From contig MWAR01000416.1 of assembly GCA_002068715.1 (NCBI GenBank), positions 1-5,961 on the forward strand: a stretch of DNA of 5,961 bases. Direction: 5' to 3'. The notes under the pieces are model-generated. The model made no database searches and was not told where the DNA came from. It saw only the letters and a program-made list of their open reading frames with translations. A program made the position numbers and the translations under genes. Positions 1 to 5,961 of the stretch are shown here, piece after piece (within the stretch, counting starts at the first letter, position 1; every line of letters begins with the position of its first letter). This stretch comes from a bacterium ADurb.Bin374 (GTDB taxonomy: Bacteria > Riflebacteria > Ozemobacteria > Ozemobacterales > Ozemobacteraceae).

Positions 1-186
1 GCCGCCGATCGGCATGCCGTACCCGACGTGGCAGTCGGGCATCAGGGCCACGTGCGCGAAGACCGACGGATGCGCCGCCAGGTTGGCCGCCTGGGCGAGC
101 GCCTCGGCCTCGGGATCGGGACACCACGATTTGAGAGGAACCCGCGCATCTTTCGAAATCTCGGTTTTATTCTTCACCCATTCCAT
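1..186 (-). CDS. rtcB: RNA-splicing ligase RtcB, N-terminal fragment (runs off left edge)
   Basis: Only the first 62 codons are in the window; the frame is open to base 1. The translation starts MEWVKNKTEISKDARVPLKS and ends with MPDCHVGYGMPIGG (residues 49-62), the conserved MPD-x-H-x-G-x-G-x-x-x-GG element near the N-terminus of RtcB ligases. RtcB joins RNA 2',3'-cyclic-phosphate or 3'-phosphate ends to 5'-OH ends using GTP and Mn2+, through a guanylylated histidine. Its metal-binding Asp/Cys residues and nucleotidylated His lie beyond the edge, so catalytic integrity cannot be judged. The ATG at 184-186 is preceded by a strong ribosome binding site (193-200), which fixes the start. The gene overlaps the end of rtcA by 20 bp in another frame, so the two are probably translationally coupled. 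The family call rests on a short stretch, but the motif and the rtcA neighbour agree well. Confidence 0.93.
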   Translation of the reverse strand, partial: MEWVKNKTEISKDARVPLKSWCPDPEAEALAQAANLAAHPSVFAHVALMPDCHVGYGMPIGG

Positions 187-1240
187 GGTCGTTCTCCTTT
201 CCGGAGGCTGGTCCGGTCACCTCGATCCGCCAAACGCCCTTCTTCAGCTCGCTCGAGCGGATCTTCACGTCGAGGAACCGCCGGACGATCTCGATGTTCG
301 TCTTCGTGTGCGGCGTCGGCGTGATGGTCGTGAAGCTGCCGCCGCCCGCCAGCACCATCGGGATCAGCAGCTGGTCGGCCAGATGCCCCTCGACGGCCGC
401 GCCGGAGCGATAGAACGCGTTCGCGGCCTCGCAGATGCCCTTCGCCACCGTCCGTCGCGACACCCCCAGCTCGCCGAAGCCGGTGAAGAACGCGGTTCCC
501 CGCTCGAACTCCATCGCCAGCATCGCCACGTTGCCGGGCCCCAGGGAATCGACGGTTTCGCTCCGGCACTTCTCCACCGGGAACTCGGCTCCGCCACGCA
601 CCAGCCTGCACTCGTCCTCGGCGATCTCGCGCGGCACGCGGGAAACGGCCGCCGTCACCTCGGCCCGCACCAGGCTTCCCCGGTCGCACAGTTCGACAGG
701 ACGCAGCCTTCCCGCCACGGGAACGATCTTGACCAGCATCCGGCCGCCGCCGGCCGGGTAGAAGCCCCACGCCTCCAGGTCGCTTTCGATACATCCCCCC
801 ATTTGACGAAGCACCGGAAAGAAGGATTTGTCCAGGAAATGGTAGGGAGGCGCCCAAGCATTATGCGTGCCGCCCTCGAGACGGAGGGTCGAAGGGCCGG
901 AGGCGCAGAGAAGCGGCGGCAGAACCGTCTGGAGCACGAGTGTCGCGCTGCCGGCCGTCCCGACCGCAAACCGGTAAGTTCCCGGCACGACCGGCCCGGG
1001 AGCGAAGGTCAGCTCGTCCGAGCCTATCTTCGCCCCGGCAACCTCGGCGCCGCACACCTGCTGGGCAGCCATGACCGCCGTCAGGTGCTGGCGCATCAGC
1101 CCCGGTTTCTTCCGGTTGGCCCGGATCTTCACGATGCGGAACGGCTTTCCCGTGCACATCGACAGGGCCAGGGACGAGCGGAGAATCTGGCCGCCGCCTT
1201 CCCCGGCCGAACCGTCTATTTCTATCGTTATATTTTTCAT
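167..1240 (-). CDS. rtcA: RNA 3'-terminal phosphate cyclase RtcA
   Basis: This is a complete 357-residue protein, close to the usual bacterial RtcA length of about 340. RtcA uses ATP to convert an RNA 3'-phosphate into a 2',3'-cyclic phosphate through a covalent His-AMP intermediate, producing ends that RtcB can ligate. Visible family signatures are GSAGEGGGQILR at residues 10-21, the KKPGLMRQHL stretch at 44-53, GGTHNAWAPP at 123-132, GELGVS at 256-261, and EGHLADQ at 284-290. His286 in the last motif corresponds to the adenylylated histidine of the family. No frameshift or key-residue loss is seen. The ATG at 1238-1240 has a GGGAGG ribosome binding site 5 nt upstream. The upstream slipin stop codon touches that site and the downstream rtcB start lies inside this gene, so slipin, rtcA and rtcB form one tight operon. 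The order A before B differs from the E. coli rtcBA order. The last about 12 residues are polar and not part of the conserved fold. Confidence 0.97.
   Translation of the reverse strand: MKNITIEIDGSAGEGGGQILRSSLALSMCTGKPFRIVKIRANRKKPGLMRQHLTAVMAAQQVCGAEVAGAKIGSDELTFAPGPVVPGTYRFAVGTAGSATLVLQTVLPPLLCASGPSTLRLEGGTHNAWAPPYHFLDKSFFPVLRQMGGCIESDLEAWGFYPAGGGRMLVKIVPVAGRLRPVELCDRGSLVRAEVTAAVSRVPREIAEDECRLVRGGAEFPVEKCRSETVDSLGPGNVAMLAMEFERGTAFFTGFGELGVSRRTVAKGICEAANAFYRSGAAVEGHLADQLLIPMVLAGGGSFTTITPTPHTKTNIEIVRRFLDVKIRSSELKKGVWRIEVTGPASGKENDHGMGEE
193..200 (-). promoter_or_regulatory. Ribosome binding site of rtcB
   Basis: On the minus strand this reads AAAGGAGA, followed by a 6-nt spacer and the ATG of rtcB at 184-186. 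It lies inside the 3' end of the rtcA coding sequence. It therefore supports both the rtcB start and reinitiation from ribosomes finishing rtcA. Confidence 0.85.
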
Positions 1241-1245
1241 ACGAT

Positions 1246-1251
1246 CCTCCC
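1246..1251 (-). promoter_or_regulatory. Ribosome binding site of rtcA, overlapping the slipin stop
   Basis: On the minus strand this reads GGGAGG with a 5-nt spacer (ATCGT) before the rtcA ATG. The first G of the site is the last base of the slipin TAG stop codon (1251-1253), an arrangement typical of coupled genes in one transcript. Confidence 0.85.
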
Positions 1252-2171
1252 TACAGAAGGTTCACGACCTTTTCGGTCAGACCCTTTTCACCGAGAATCA
1301 GGTTCAGCTTCGAATCCTTCGCGACCCGTTCCAGCACCTCGAGTTCGCGCAGTCTCATCAGTACCGGATTCTGTTCGAGCATCTTCGCCGTGTTGCACTG
1401 GCTCCGCGTCGCCGCGGTCTCCTCGCGCCGCACGATCTGGTTCGCCTCGGCCTCTTTCTGGGCCGCGACAACCCGGTTCATCAGCTCGCGGATGTCGCCC
1501 GGCAGGATCAGGTCCTTGATGCCGAACTGGATGACCGCCAGCCCGAACGCCTCGCCCTTCGCCCTGATCTGCCCGACGATCTCGCCGGCCAGGGTGTCCT
1601 TGTCACTCAGCATATCATCAAGGTTGCGGCCGCCGATAGCCGTCCGCAGAATCAGCTGGCACTCGCGGTACAGGGCCTGGTCGGGCACCTCGGACACCTC
1701 GAACGCGCGGCGGGAATCGGTGATGCGGTAGCTGACGATCGCGTTCAGCCGCAGGGTGACCTTGTCGCGCGTGATGATCTCCTGGCCCGACATGTCGAGC
1801 ACCTTCTCGCGCCGGTCGACGCAGTGGAGCTTCACGACGCCGGCGTCCTTCCAGAACGCGTGCAGGCCGGGGCCGAGCTCGCCGACGAACGCGCCGTCGC
1901 GGAAATACAGACACGTCTGCTCCTGCTCGACCTGGATCGTGCGAAGAACGGCGTCGCTGCCGGGCGTCTGCGTGATCTTCATGAGCAGCCGGTGCCGGAA
2001 CTGCGGATCGTCGACGGTCACGCGCTCGACGCGCACTTCGCGCATCCGCTTCCAGACGGCGTATCTGCCGGGAGGGAGGAGGTGCTGGAACCGGCCGTCG
2101 ATCCACAGCAACGCCCGCTCGTTGTCCTTCAGATCGATGATCTCGGCGTACTCGGCCAGCAGGCCGCTACG
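1251..2171 (-). CDS. Slipin-family SPFH/band-7 protein of the rtc operon, 5'-truncated
   Basis: The recognisable part is about 306 residues. It has the pattern of slipins found beside rtcA/rtcB: two copies of a DG-x-F-x-x-x-L-x-PG-x-x-A-x-WK unit (WIDGRF...RYAVWK near 2060-2105 and YFRDGAF...LHAFWK near 1851-1910). These are followed by an SPFH core with SGQEIITRDKVTLRLNAIVS, then LILPGDIRELMNRVVAAQ, an Ala/Glu-rich likely coiled coil, and the C-terminal ending LGEKGLTEKVVNLL. SPFH proteins form oligomeric membrane scaffolds; a role in placing RNA repair at membranes is inferred from operon context only. No hydrophobic anchor is visible in the retained part. The similarity stops at about 2171 with no ATG, GTG or TTG start there. 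From memory, relatives are about 370 residues, so roughly 60-70 are missing. The frame stays open to an ATG at 2904-2906, but that extension is antisense to rtcR coding sequence and is probably not native. Whether a shortened protein is made is unknown; the nearest downstream possibility is a poorly supported TTG at 2109-2111. Confidence 0.82.
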   Translation of the reverse strand, partial: RSGLLAEYAEIIDLKDNERALLWIDGRFQHLLPPGRYAVWKRMREVRVERVTVDDPQFRHRLLMKITQTPGSDAVLRTIQVEQEQTCLYFRDGAFVGELGPGLHAFWKDAGVVKLHCVDRREKVLDMSGQEIITRDKVTLRLNAIVSYRITDSRRAFEVSEVPDQALYRECQLILRTAIGGRNLDDMLSDKDTLAGEIVGQIRAKGEAFGLAVIQFGIKDLILPGDIRELMNRVVAAQKEAEANQIVRREETAATRSQCNTAKMLEQNPVLMRLRELEVLERVAKDSKLNLILGEKGLTEKVVNLL

Positions 2172-2178
2172 GATGATC
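2166..2178. other. Rearrangement junction between truncated slipin and truncated rtcR
   Basis: Minus-strand slipin similarity (SGLLAEYAEIIDL) reaches about 2168-2171. Plus-strand RtcR similarity (DLGPDEQAMLLRAIEEK) begins at about 2175. The two abut with almost no extra bases, so the 5' parts of two divergent genes and the intergenic region between them are gone. This suggests a single deletion, or an inversion that moved the missing parts elsewhere. No inverted repeats or transposon remnants are seen at the joint. A chimeric assembly is possible and cannot be excluded from the sequence. Confidence 0.75.
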
Positions 2179-2915
2179 TCGGTCCCGACGAACAGGCGAT
2201 GCTGCTGCGGGCCATCGAAGAGAAGCGGTATCTGCCGCTCGGCTCCGATCGCGAGGTGGAAAGCGAGTTCCAGCTGATCTGCGGCACCAACCGCGATCTC
2301 CGGCTCGATATCGGGCGCGGCAGGTTCCGCGAGGATCTCCTCGCACGCATCAGATTTTGGAGTTTCCGACTGCCGGGCCTGGCCGAGCGCACGGAAGATA
2401 TAGAACCAAATATACATTTCGAGCTGCAAAGCCGTTCCGCAGAGATCGGCAAGCCCGTGACCTTCAGTCGGGAGGCGCGCGAGCGTTTCCTCGACTTTGC
2501 CGTCAGCCCCGAGGCCCTCTGGACAGCGAACTTTCGTGATCTGAACGGCTCCGTCGCCCGCATGGCAACGCTCGCCGAGGGCAACCGCATCGGCCTTGCC
2601 GAAGTCTCCGCCGAGATCGACCGTCTCCGCTCCGAATGGGCGACGCCCGGCGGCCCCGGTGACGACAGCACGGCCGAACTTGCCGGCCTTGTCGGCCACC
2701 ACGCTGCGGATGATCTCGACCTGTTCGACCGCGTCCAGCTCGCCGCCGTCGTGCGCGTCTGCCGCACGTCGAACAGTCTCGCCGACGCAGGCCGCAAACT
2801 GTTCTCCGAGTCGCGAAAACAGCGCCGCGCCGTCAACGACACCGATCGTCTCCGCAAGTATCTCCAACGGTTCGGCCTTTCCTGGGAGATCATCTCGGCC
2901 GGGCATCGACCTTGA
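2175..2915 (+). pseudogene. rtcR: RtcR, C-terminal half only (sigma54 activator of the rtc operon)
   Basis: RtcR is a sigma54-dependent AAA+ activator with an N-terminal CARF-type sensor; it switches on rtc genes when RNA damage is sensed. The retained 246 residues start just after Walker B. They include DEQAMLLRAIEEK, sensor I GTNRDLR, the arginine-finger region FREDLLARI, LPGLAERTEDIEPN, sensor II NFRDLNGSVARMATL, and a C-terminal helix-turn-helix segment ending NDTDRLRKYLQRFGLSW, then a TGA at 2913-2915. Full RtcR is about 530 residues (532 in E. coli), so the CARF domain, Walker A, GAFTGA loop and Walker B are absent; the plus strand upstream of 2175 is antisense to slipin instead. Without those parts it cannot hydrolyse ATP or contact sigma54. 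The rest has no internal stop or frameshift, which suggests recent loss or an assembly fault. A short DNA-binding product from an internal start is conceivable but no good start signal was seen. Confidence 0.88.
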
Positions 2916-2966
2916 CTTTCCCAGGCACCACCCCTGAAAATAGCTTCAACACAGCGAGCACAAAAG

Positions 2967-2977
2967 ATGACGGTCAT
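2967..2977. repeat. Short perfect palindrome in the spacer before the kinase gene
   Basis: The sequence ATGAC-G-GTCAT is an 11-base palindrome about 100 bp upstream of the likely promoter of the kinase gene. It could be an operator half or chance. The 226-bp spacer 2916-3141 otherwise holds only the weak promoter-like elements listed below; no small gene or terminator is convincing there. Confidence 0.25.
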
Positions 2978-3049
2978 GAAATCCTGAAAACCGAGAATTT
3001 TTCAACGGAATATCTCTGAATACTTCGTGGGTTCTGTGATTCAGTGGCT

Positions 3050-3081
3050 GTGAAAACTGATGAGCTTGCCTCGGGTATGAT
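3050..3081 (+). promoter_or_regulatory. Possible sigma70-type promoter of the histidine kinase gene
   Basis: TATGAT at 3076-3081 is a good -10 match, in a stretch more AT-rich than the surrounding coding DNA. The best -35-like sequence, GTGAAA at 3050-3055, is weak and the 20-bp spacing is long. If used, transcription would begin near 3088, after the ATG at 3085 and before the preferred start at 3142. A direct repeat of CTGTGA at 3034-3039 and 3048-3053 lies beside it and may be chance. Confidence 0.3.
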
Positions 3082-3132
3082 AAAATGGAGACATCGTGCC
3101 TGCCTTTCAACCTGGACAGGCGGCAACGCTCC

Positions 3133-3138
3133 AAGGAG
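3133..3138 (+). promoter_or_regulatory. Ribosome binding site that decides the kinase start
   Basis: AAGGAG lies 3 nt before the ATG at 3142. The spacer is short, but the in-frame ATG at 3085 has no comparable site. This favours an 804-residue protein over the 823-residue alternative. Confidence 0.6.
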
Positions 3139-3141
3139 TGT

Positions 3142-5556
3142 ATGGATACCAATTTTCGGTTGAAACGTCAGGTTTCGAACAGGTTTCTGGGGATATCCCT
3201 GTTTTTCCTGCTGATCAGTCTTCCCGTATCGCTGTTGCGCCTTCCCGCCACGGGGTTTCATGCCGGAATCATTTCCCACCTTCTTTCCGTGATATTCCTC
3301 GGCATCCTCTTTGCCGTCAAGGAACGCCTCACCCCGGATATCGTGTTTCAAGCCAGCATGACAATCTTCATGGTGCTGATCCCGGTCGGGTTCATCCACC
3401 TTGGACCGTTGTCGGCAAATCTGCTTCTGTCGGTGTTCATTCCGATCTTTCTGCGCATCGTGTACGGCAGGAGAGCCGCAACATTCGGTCTGGTGTATTG
3501 TCTGCTTGCCATCGGCGTGTTCGGCACGCTTTTCGGCACGAAACTCCTGAATATCGGCTGCGACGTCGCGGGACTCATCCATTCTCCGGGATTCTGGCTG
3601 TATTATATTTGCAACTATTTTCTTGGTCTGACCATGTTTTTCGCCGTCTATACGCCGGCCGAGCAGCGAGTCATGGGCAAACAGGCCTGGTTCAATGCGA
3701 TTTTCGATGCCGTCAACGATGCGATCCTGATCCGTGACGCCGATACCGATGCCATACTCGACATCAACAAGCGCTTCTCCGTGCTGTTCGGCTATTCCCG
3801 GGAGGAGGTCGCGTCTCTCCCGCTCGCGTTTCTGGATGCAGCCGATACGCCCGAAACGCGGGCCGCGAACGCGGAACAGATCCGAAAGCATCTCCAGACG
3901 GGATATTTCTGTTTCGACCACTGGCCAGTTCGGTGCAAAGACGGAACCATTCTGATCGTGGAGGGGGAACTTCGCCGACTCCGGCTCGAGGATGCCGACG
4001 TTGTCATCACGGCCTTTCGCGATGTCACGATCCGCAAAAAGGCGGAAGATGCCCTCCGAGAAAGCGAAAACAAGTATCGTCAGGTTTTCGAGATGGAGTC
4101 AGACGCGCTTTTCCTGATCGACAAGGATTCCGGCCGGATTCTCGAGGTGAACTCGGCGGCCTGCTCGATGTATGGATTTTCCCGCGAAGAACTGCTTCAG
4201 AAAAAGAACATCGATCTGTCGGCCGAGCCTTCGAAGACAACCCATCAGACGCAGAAAGAAGGCATCCTGATCCCGATCCGATATCACAAAAAAGCCGACG
4301 GCTCCGTGTTCCCGGTCGAGATCACCGCCGGGCATTTCACGCTGAACGATCGTCGGGTGCATCTTGCCGCCATCCGTGACATCTCGTTCCGTCTCAAGCT
4401 CGAAGAGCAGCTCCTTCAGGCCAAGAAGATGGAATCGATCGGCAGACTCGCCGGCGGCATCTCCCATGACTTCAACAACCTTCTTTCGCCAATCATGGGC
4501 TTCTCGGAACTGATGCTCAAATGCGAAACCGTCGATCCCAACCACCGAGACTGGCTGAAGTCCATCCGAAAGGCAGCCGAGCGAGCCCGTGACCTGACGC
4601 GTCAGCTTCTCGCCTTCGGGCGGAAACAGGTGCTCCTGCTCAAGCCGGTTTCCCTGGAAGCCGTTCTGAAGGAGATCGAGCAGATTCTCCGCCGAACAAT
4701 ACGAGAAGATATACATATCGAGATCGAGATCCAGCCACGCGTCGGGGTCGTCAAAGCCGATATCGGACAGATCGAGCAGATTCTGATGAATCTCGCCCTG
4801 AACGCCCAGGATGCAATGCCGAAGGGCGGCACGCTTCGCATCAGTCTTTCCGAAACGATGTTCCGGCCGATCGGCTCCGACGAAAGCGGCGATATTCCCG
4901 AAAAGCCTCATGCCATGCTGACGATCAACGACACCGGCTGCGGCATGTCCCCGGATGTCATCCAGCATCTGTTCGAGCCGTTCTTCACAACGAAGGAGAA
5001 GGGGAAGGGAACGGGCCTCGGCCTTTCCATGGTCTACGGCATCGTGAAGCAGCACGGAGGCCACATTCTGGCCGATTCGGCGTCGGGCGTCGGAACGACG
5101 TTCATGATCTACCTGCCCGTCATCGCCAATGTCGCCGAGCACGTCGGCGAGACGCTCGAGTCGGCAACGACATCATCCGGCGGCACCGAAACGATCATGG
5201 TCGTCGAGGATGATGAAATGGTGCGCAACATGATCCGGCAGATTCTCACGCATCACGGATACAAGGTCATCACCGCCGGAAGCGGTCCGGACTGCCTCGC
5301 CATGATGGAGAGAAATGAACCGACGTTCGACCTGCTCCTGACCGACGTCATCATGCCAGGCATGAACGGAAAGCAATTGTATGAAAAGCTCTGTGAGCGC
5401 ATCTCCCCGCTCAAGGTCATGTTCATTTCCGGATACGACCCGAACGTCATCGCGAAGCACGGGGTGCTCGATGAGCATCTGCACTTCCTGCAGAAGCCCT
5501 TCACGCCGGATCAGCTCTGCGCAAAGATCCGTCAGGCCCTTGTCGGCGGCGTCTGA
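3142..5556 (+). CDS. Membrane-bound PAS/PAS hybrid sensor histidine kinase with C-terminal receiver
   Basis: This is an 804-residue sensor kinase (residue numbers from the ATG at 3142). About six hydrophobic segments span residues 15-172 (for example FLGISLFFLLISLPVSLL and WLYYICNYFLGLTMFFAVY), with short loops and no large periplasmic domain. PAS 1 lies at about 180-297 and PAS 2 at about 309-418. HisKA follows, with GRLAGGISHDFNNLL and phospho-acceptor His442. The HATPase has the N-box NLALNAQDAM, G1 DTGCGM, F-box FEPFFTTK and G2 GKGTGLGLSMVYG. The receiver (about 684-801) has VVEDDEMVR, LLTDVIMPGMNG with phospho-acceptor Asp735, FISGYD, and LQKPF with Lys785. All catalytic and phospho-acceptor residues are present, so autophosphorylation and transfer to the internal receiver are expected. 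There is no output domain, HPt protein or response regulator in the window, so the target and signal are unknown. An upstream in-frame ATG at 3085 would add 19 residues but lacks a ribosome binding site. The gene ends 2 bp from the convergent pseudouridine synthase gene. Confidence 0.95.
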   Translation: MDTNFRLKRQVSNRFLGISLFFLLISLPVSLLRLPATGFHAGIISHLLSVIFLGILFAVKERLTPDIVFQASMTIFMVLIPVGFIHLGPLSANLLLSVFIPIFLRIVYGRRAATFGLVYCLLAIGVFGTLFGTKLLNIGCDVAGLIHSPGFWLYYICNYFLGLTMFFAVYTPAEQRVMGKQAWFNAIFDAVNDAILIRDADTDAILDINKRFSVLFGYSREEVASLPLAFLDAADTPETRAANAEQIRKHLQTGYFCFDHWPVRCKDGTILIVEGELRRLRLEDADVVITAFRDVTIRKKAEDALRESENKYRQVFEMESDALFLIDKDSGRILEVNSAACSMYGFSREELLQKKNIDLSAEPSKTTHQTQKEGILIPIRYHKKADGSVFPVEITAGHFTLNDRRVHLAAIRDISFRLKLEEQLLQAKKMESIGRLAGGISHDFNNLLSPIMGFSELMLKCETVDPNHRDWLKSIRKAAERARDLTRQLLAFGRKQVLLLKPVSLEAVLKEIEQILRRTIREDIHIEIEIQPRVGVVKADIGQIEQILMNLALNAQDAMPKGGTLRISLSETMFRPIGSDESGDIPEKPHAMLTINDTGCGMSPDVIQHLFEPFFTTKEKGKGTGLGLSMVYGIVKQHGGHILADSASGVGTTFMIYLPVIANVAEHVGETLESATTSSGGTETIMVVEDDEMVRNMIRQILTHHGYKVITAGSGPDCLAMMERNEPTFDLLLTDVIMPGMNGKQLYEKLCERISPLKVMFISGYDPNVIAKHGVLDEHLHFLQKPFTPDQLCAKIRQALVGGV

Positions 5557-5558
5557 AA

Positions 5559-5961
5559 TCAGTCGAAAAACTCCGCCAACGGCCGGTCAGGCATCGGTGG
5601 TGCTCCGGGGAACACCGTGCCGAGCACACGCTTCACCGGCTCGTCTGGTGGGCAGACAAGTCGCAGACGCCGGTCGAGCCATGGATGGTCAAAGCGTATT
5701 TCCAGGGCCATCAGCAACATGCGGTCACACCCGAATTGTTCCCGGAAAACCAGGTTGTGATGCCTGTCCCCCTGCGACGTGTCGCCGACGATCGGGTGCG
5801 CCGCCCCGGAAAAATGCCGTCTGATCTGCTGCCGACGTCCCGTTTCGGGGTTCACCTCGACGAGGGAATATCGGCTCGTCGCATGGGGCGCCACGGGAAT
5901 CGGCAGTTCGACGGCTGCGAGCGTGCGATACCGCGTCACGGCTTTCTGAAGCGGCTCGCCG
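5559..5961 (-). CDS. truC: RluA-family pseudouridine synthase, TruC-like, C-terminal part (runs off right edge)
   Basis: The last 133 codons are in the window; the frame is open to the right edge, so the start is outside. The fragment reads GEPLQKAVTRYRTLAAVELP, then SRYSLVEVNPETGRRQQIRRH, PIVGDTSQGDRHHN and a DRMLLMALEIRFDHPW segment. The RYSLVE, TGR-x-x-Q-x-RRH and P-I-x-GD-x-x-x-GD sequences are the C-terminal part of the RluA catalytic fold. The GDRHHN and RMLLMA details resemble TruC, which makes pseudouridine 65 in some tRNAs. The catalytic Asp (HRLDRPTSG-like region) is outside the window, so activity and exact substrate cannot be confirmed; another RluA paralogue is the alternative. 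A GTG at 5937-5939 should not be taken as the start because conserved sequence continues upstream of it. The stop (TGA, 5561-5559) is 2 bp from the convergent kinase stop. Confidence 0.85.
   Translation of the reverse strand, partial: GEPLQKAVTRYRTLAAVELPIPVAPHATSRYSLVEVNPETGRRQQIRRHFSGAAHPIVGDTSQGDRHHNLVFREQFGCDRMLLMALEIRFDHPWLDRRLRLVCPPDEPVKRVLGTVFPGAPPMPDRPLAEFFD

Noticed and set aside
14..1519. Long open frame on the plus strand (about 500 codons)
   Set aside because: It is antisense to rtcB, rtcA and the end of slipin, has low-complexity Arg/Pro/Ala/Ser-rich translation, and shows no family motif; it is an effect of high GC content.
1071..2174. Plus-strand frame leading into the rtcR fragment, making a 614-residue protein
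   Set aside because: The part before about 2175 is antisense to rtcA and slipin and has no resemblance to the RtcR sensor or AAA+ core; only the part after it is RtcR.
2923..2937. Possible sigma54 (-24/-12) promoter upstream of the kinase gene
   Set aside because: AGGCAC matches the -24 element roughly, but the -12 position reads CTGA and lacks the essential GC, so the match is not convincing.
2921..2940. Possible terminator hairpin after the rtcR fragment
   Set aside because: CAGG and CCTG could pair as a four-base stem, but there is no longer stem and no T-tract.
3016..3044. Inverted repeat CTGAAT/ATTCAG in the spacer
   Set aside because: It has only six pairs around a 17-nt loop, with no extension inside or outside; chance is sufficient.
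2974..3921. Minus-strand open frame of about 315 codons over the kinase N-terminus
   Set aside because: It is the shadow of a confidently identified plus-strand kinase gene, and its highly charged translation has no recognisable domain.
4099..5142. Minus-strand open frame of about 347 codons over the kinase core
   Set aside because: It is antisense to the HisKA and HATPase coding sequence, with no family motifs.

Overview
The window is GC-rich, dense bacterial DNA. It carries an RNA-repair (rtc) locus on the left, an orphan membrane hybrid histidine kinase in the middle, and the end of a pseudouridine synthase gene on the right. A sigma54-type rtc regulator, a PAS/HisKA/receiver kinase and a TruC-like enzyme together suggest a Gram-negative-type lineage, such as a proteobacterial, desulfobacterial or related candidate phylum. 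The sequence alone does not allow a finer placement.

Left block (1-2171, minus strand): three genes read leftwards as slipin, rtcA, rtcB. The slipin (SPFH/band-7) gene ends inside the ribosome binding site of rtcA. rtcA (RNA 3'-phosphate cyclase) is complete and overlaps the start of rtcB by 20 bp. rtcB (RNA ligase) runs off the left edge after 62 codons. RtcA makes 2',3'-cyclic phosphate ends, RtcB ligates such ends to 5'-OH RNA, and the slipin is a probable membrane-scaffold partner.

Junction (about 2166-2178): the slipin similarity stops abruptly. Within about ten bases, similarity to the C-terminal half of RtcR begins on the plus strand and runs to 2915. RtcR is the sigma54-dependent activator of rtc operons and is normally divergent from them. 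Here the slipin N-terminus, the divergent promoter region and the RtcR N-terminal half (sensor domain, Walker A, GAFTGA and Walker B) are all missing. The simplest reading is one deletion centred on the divergent control region; a mis-assembled junction would look the same. This is the most notable point in the window.

Middle (2916-5556, plus strand): a 226-bp spacer with weak promoter-like elements leads into an 804-residue hybrid histidine kinase with about six membrane segments, two PAS domains, HisKA, HATPase and a receiver. No partner regulator is visible.

Right (5559-5961, minus strand): the C-terminal 133 codons of an RluA-family pseudouridine synthase, most like TruC, converge on the kinase gene with only 2 bp between the stop codons. 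No tRNA, rRNA, CRISPR array, insertion sequence or convincing terminator was found.
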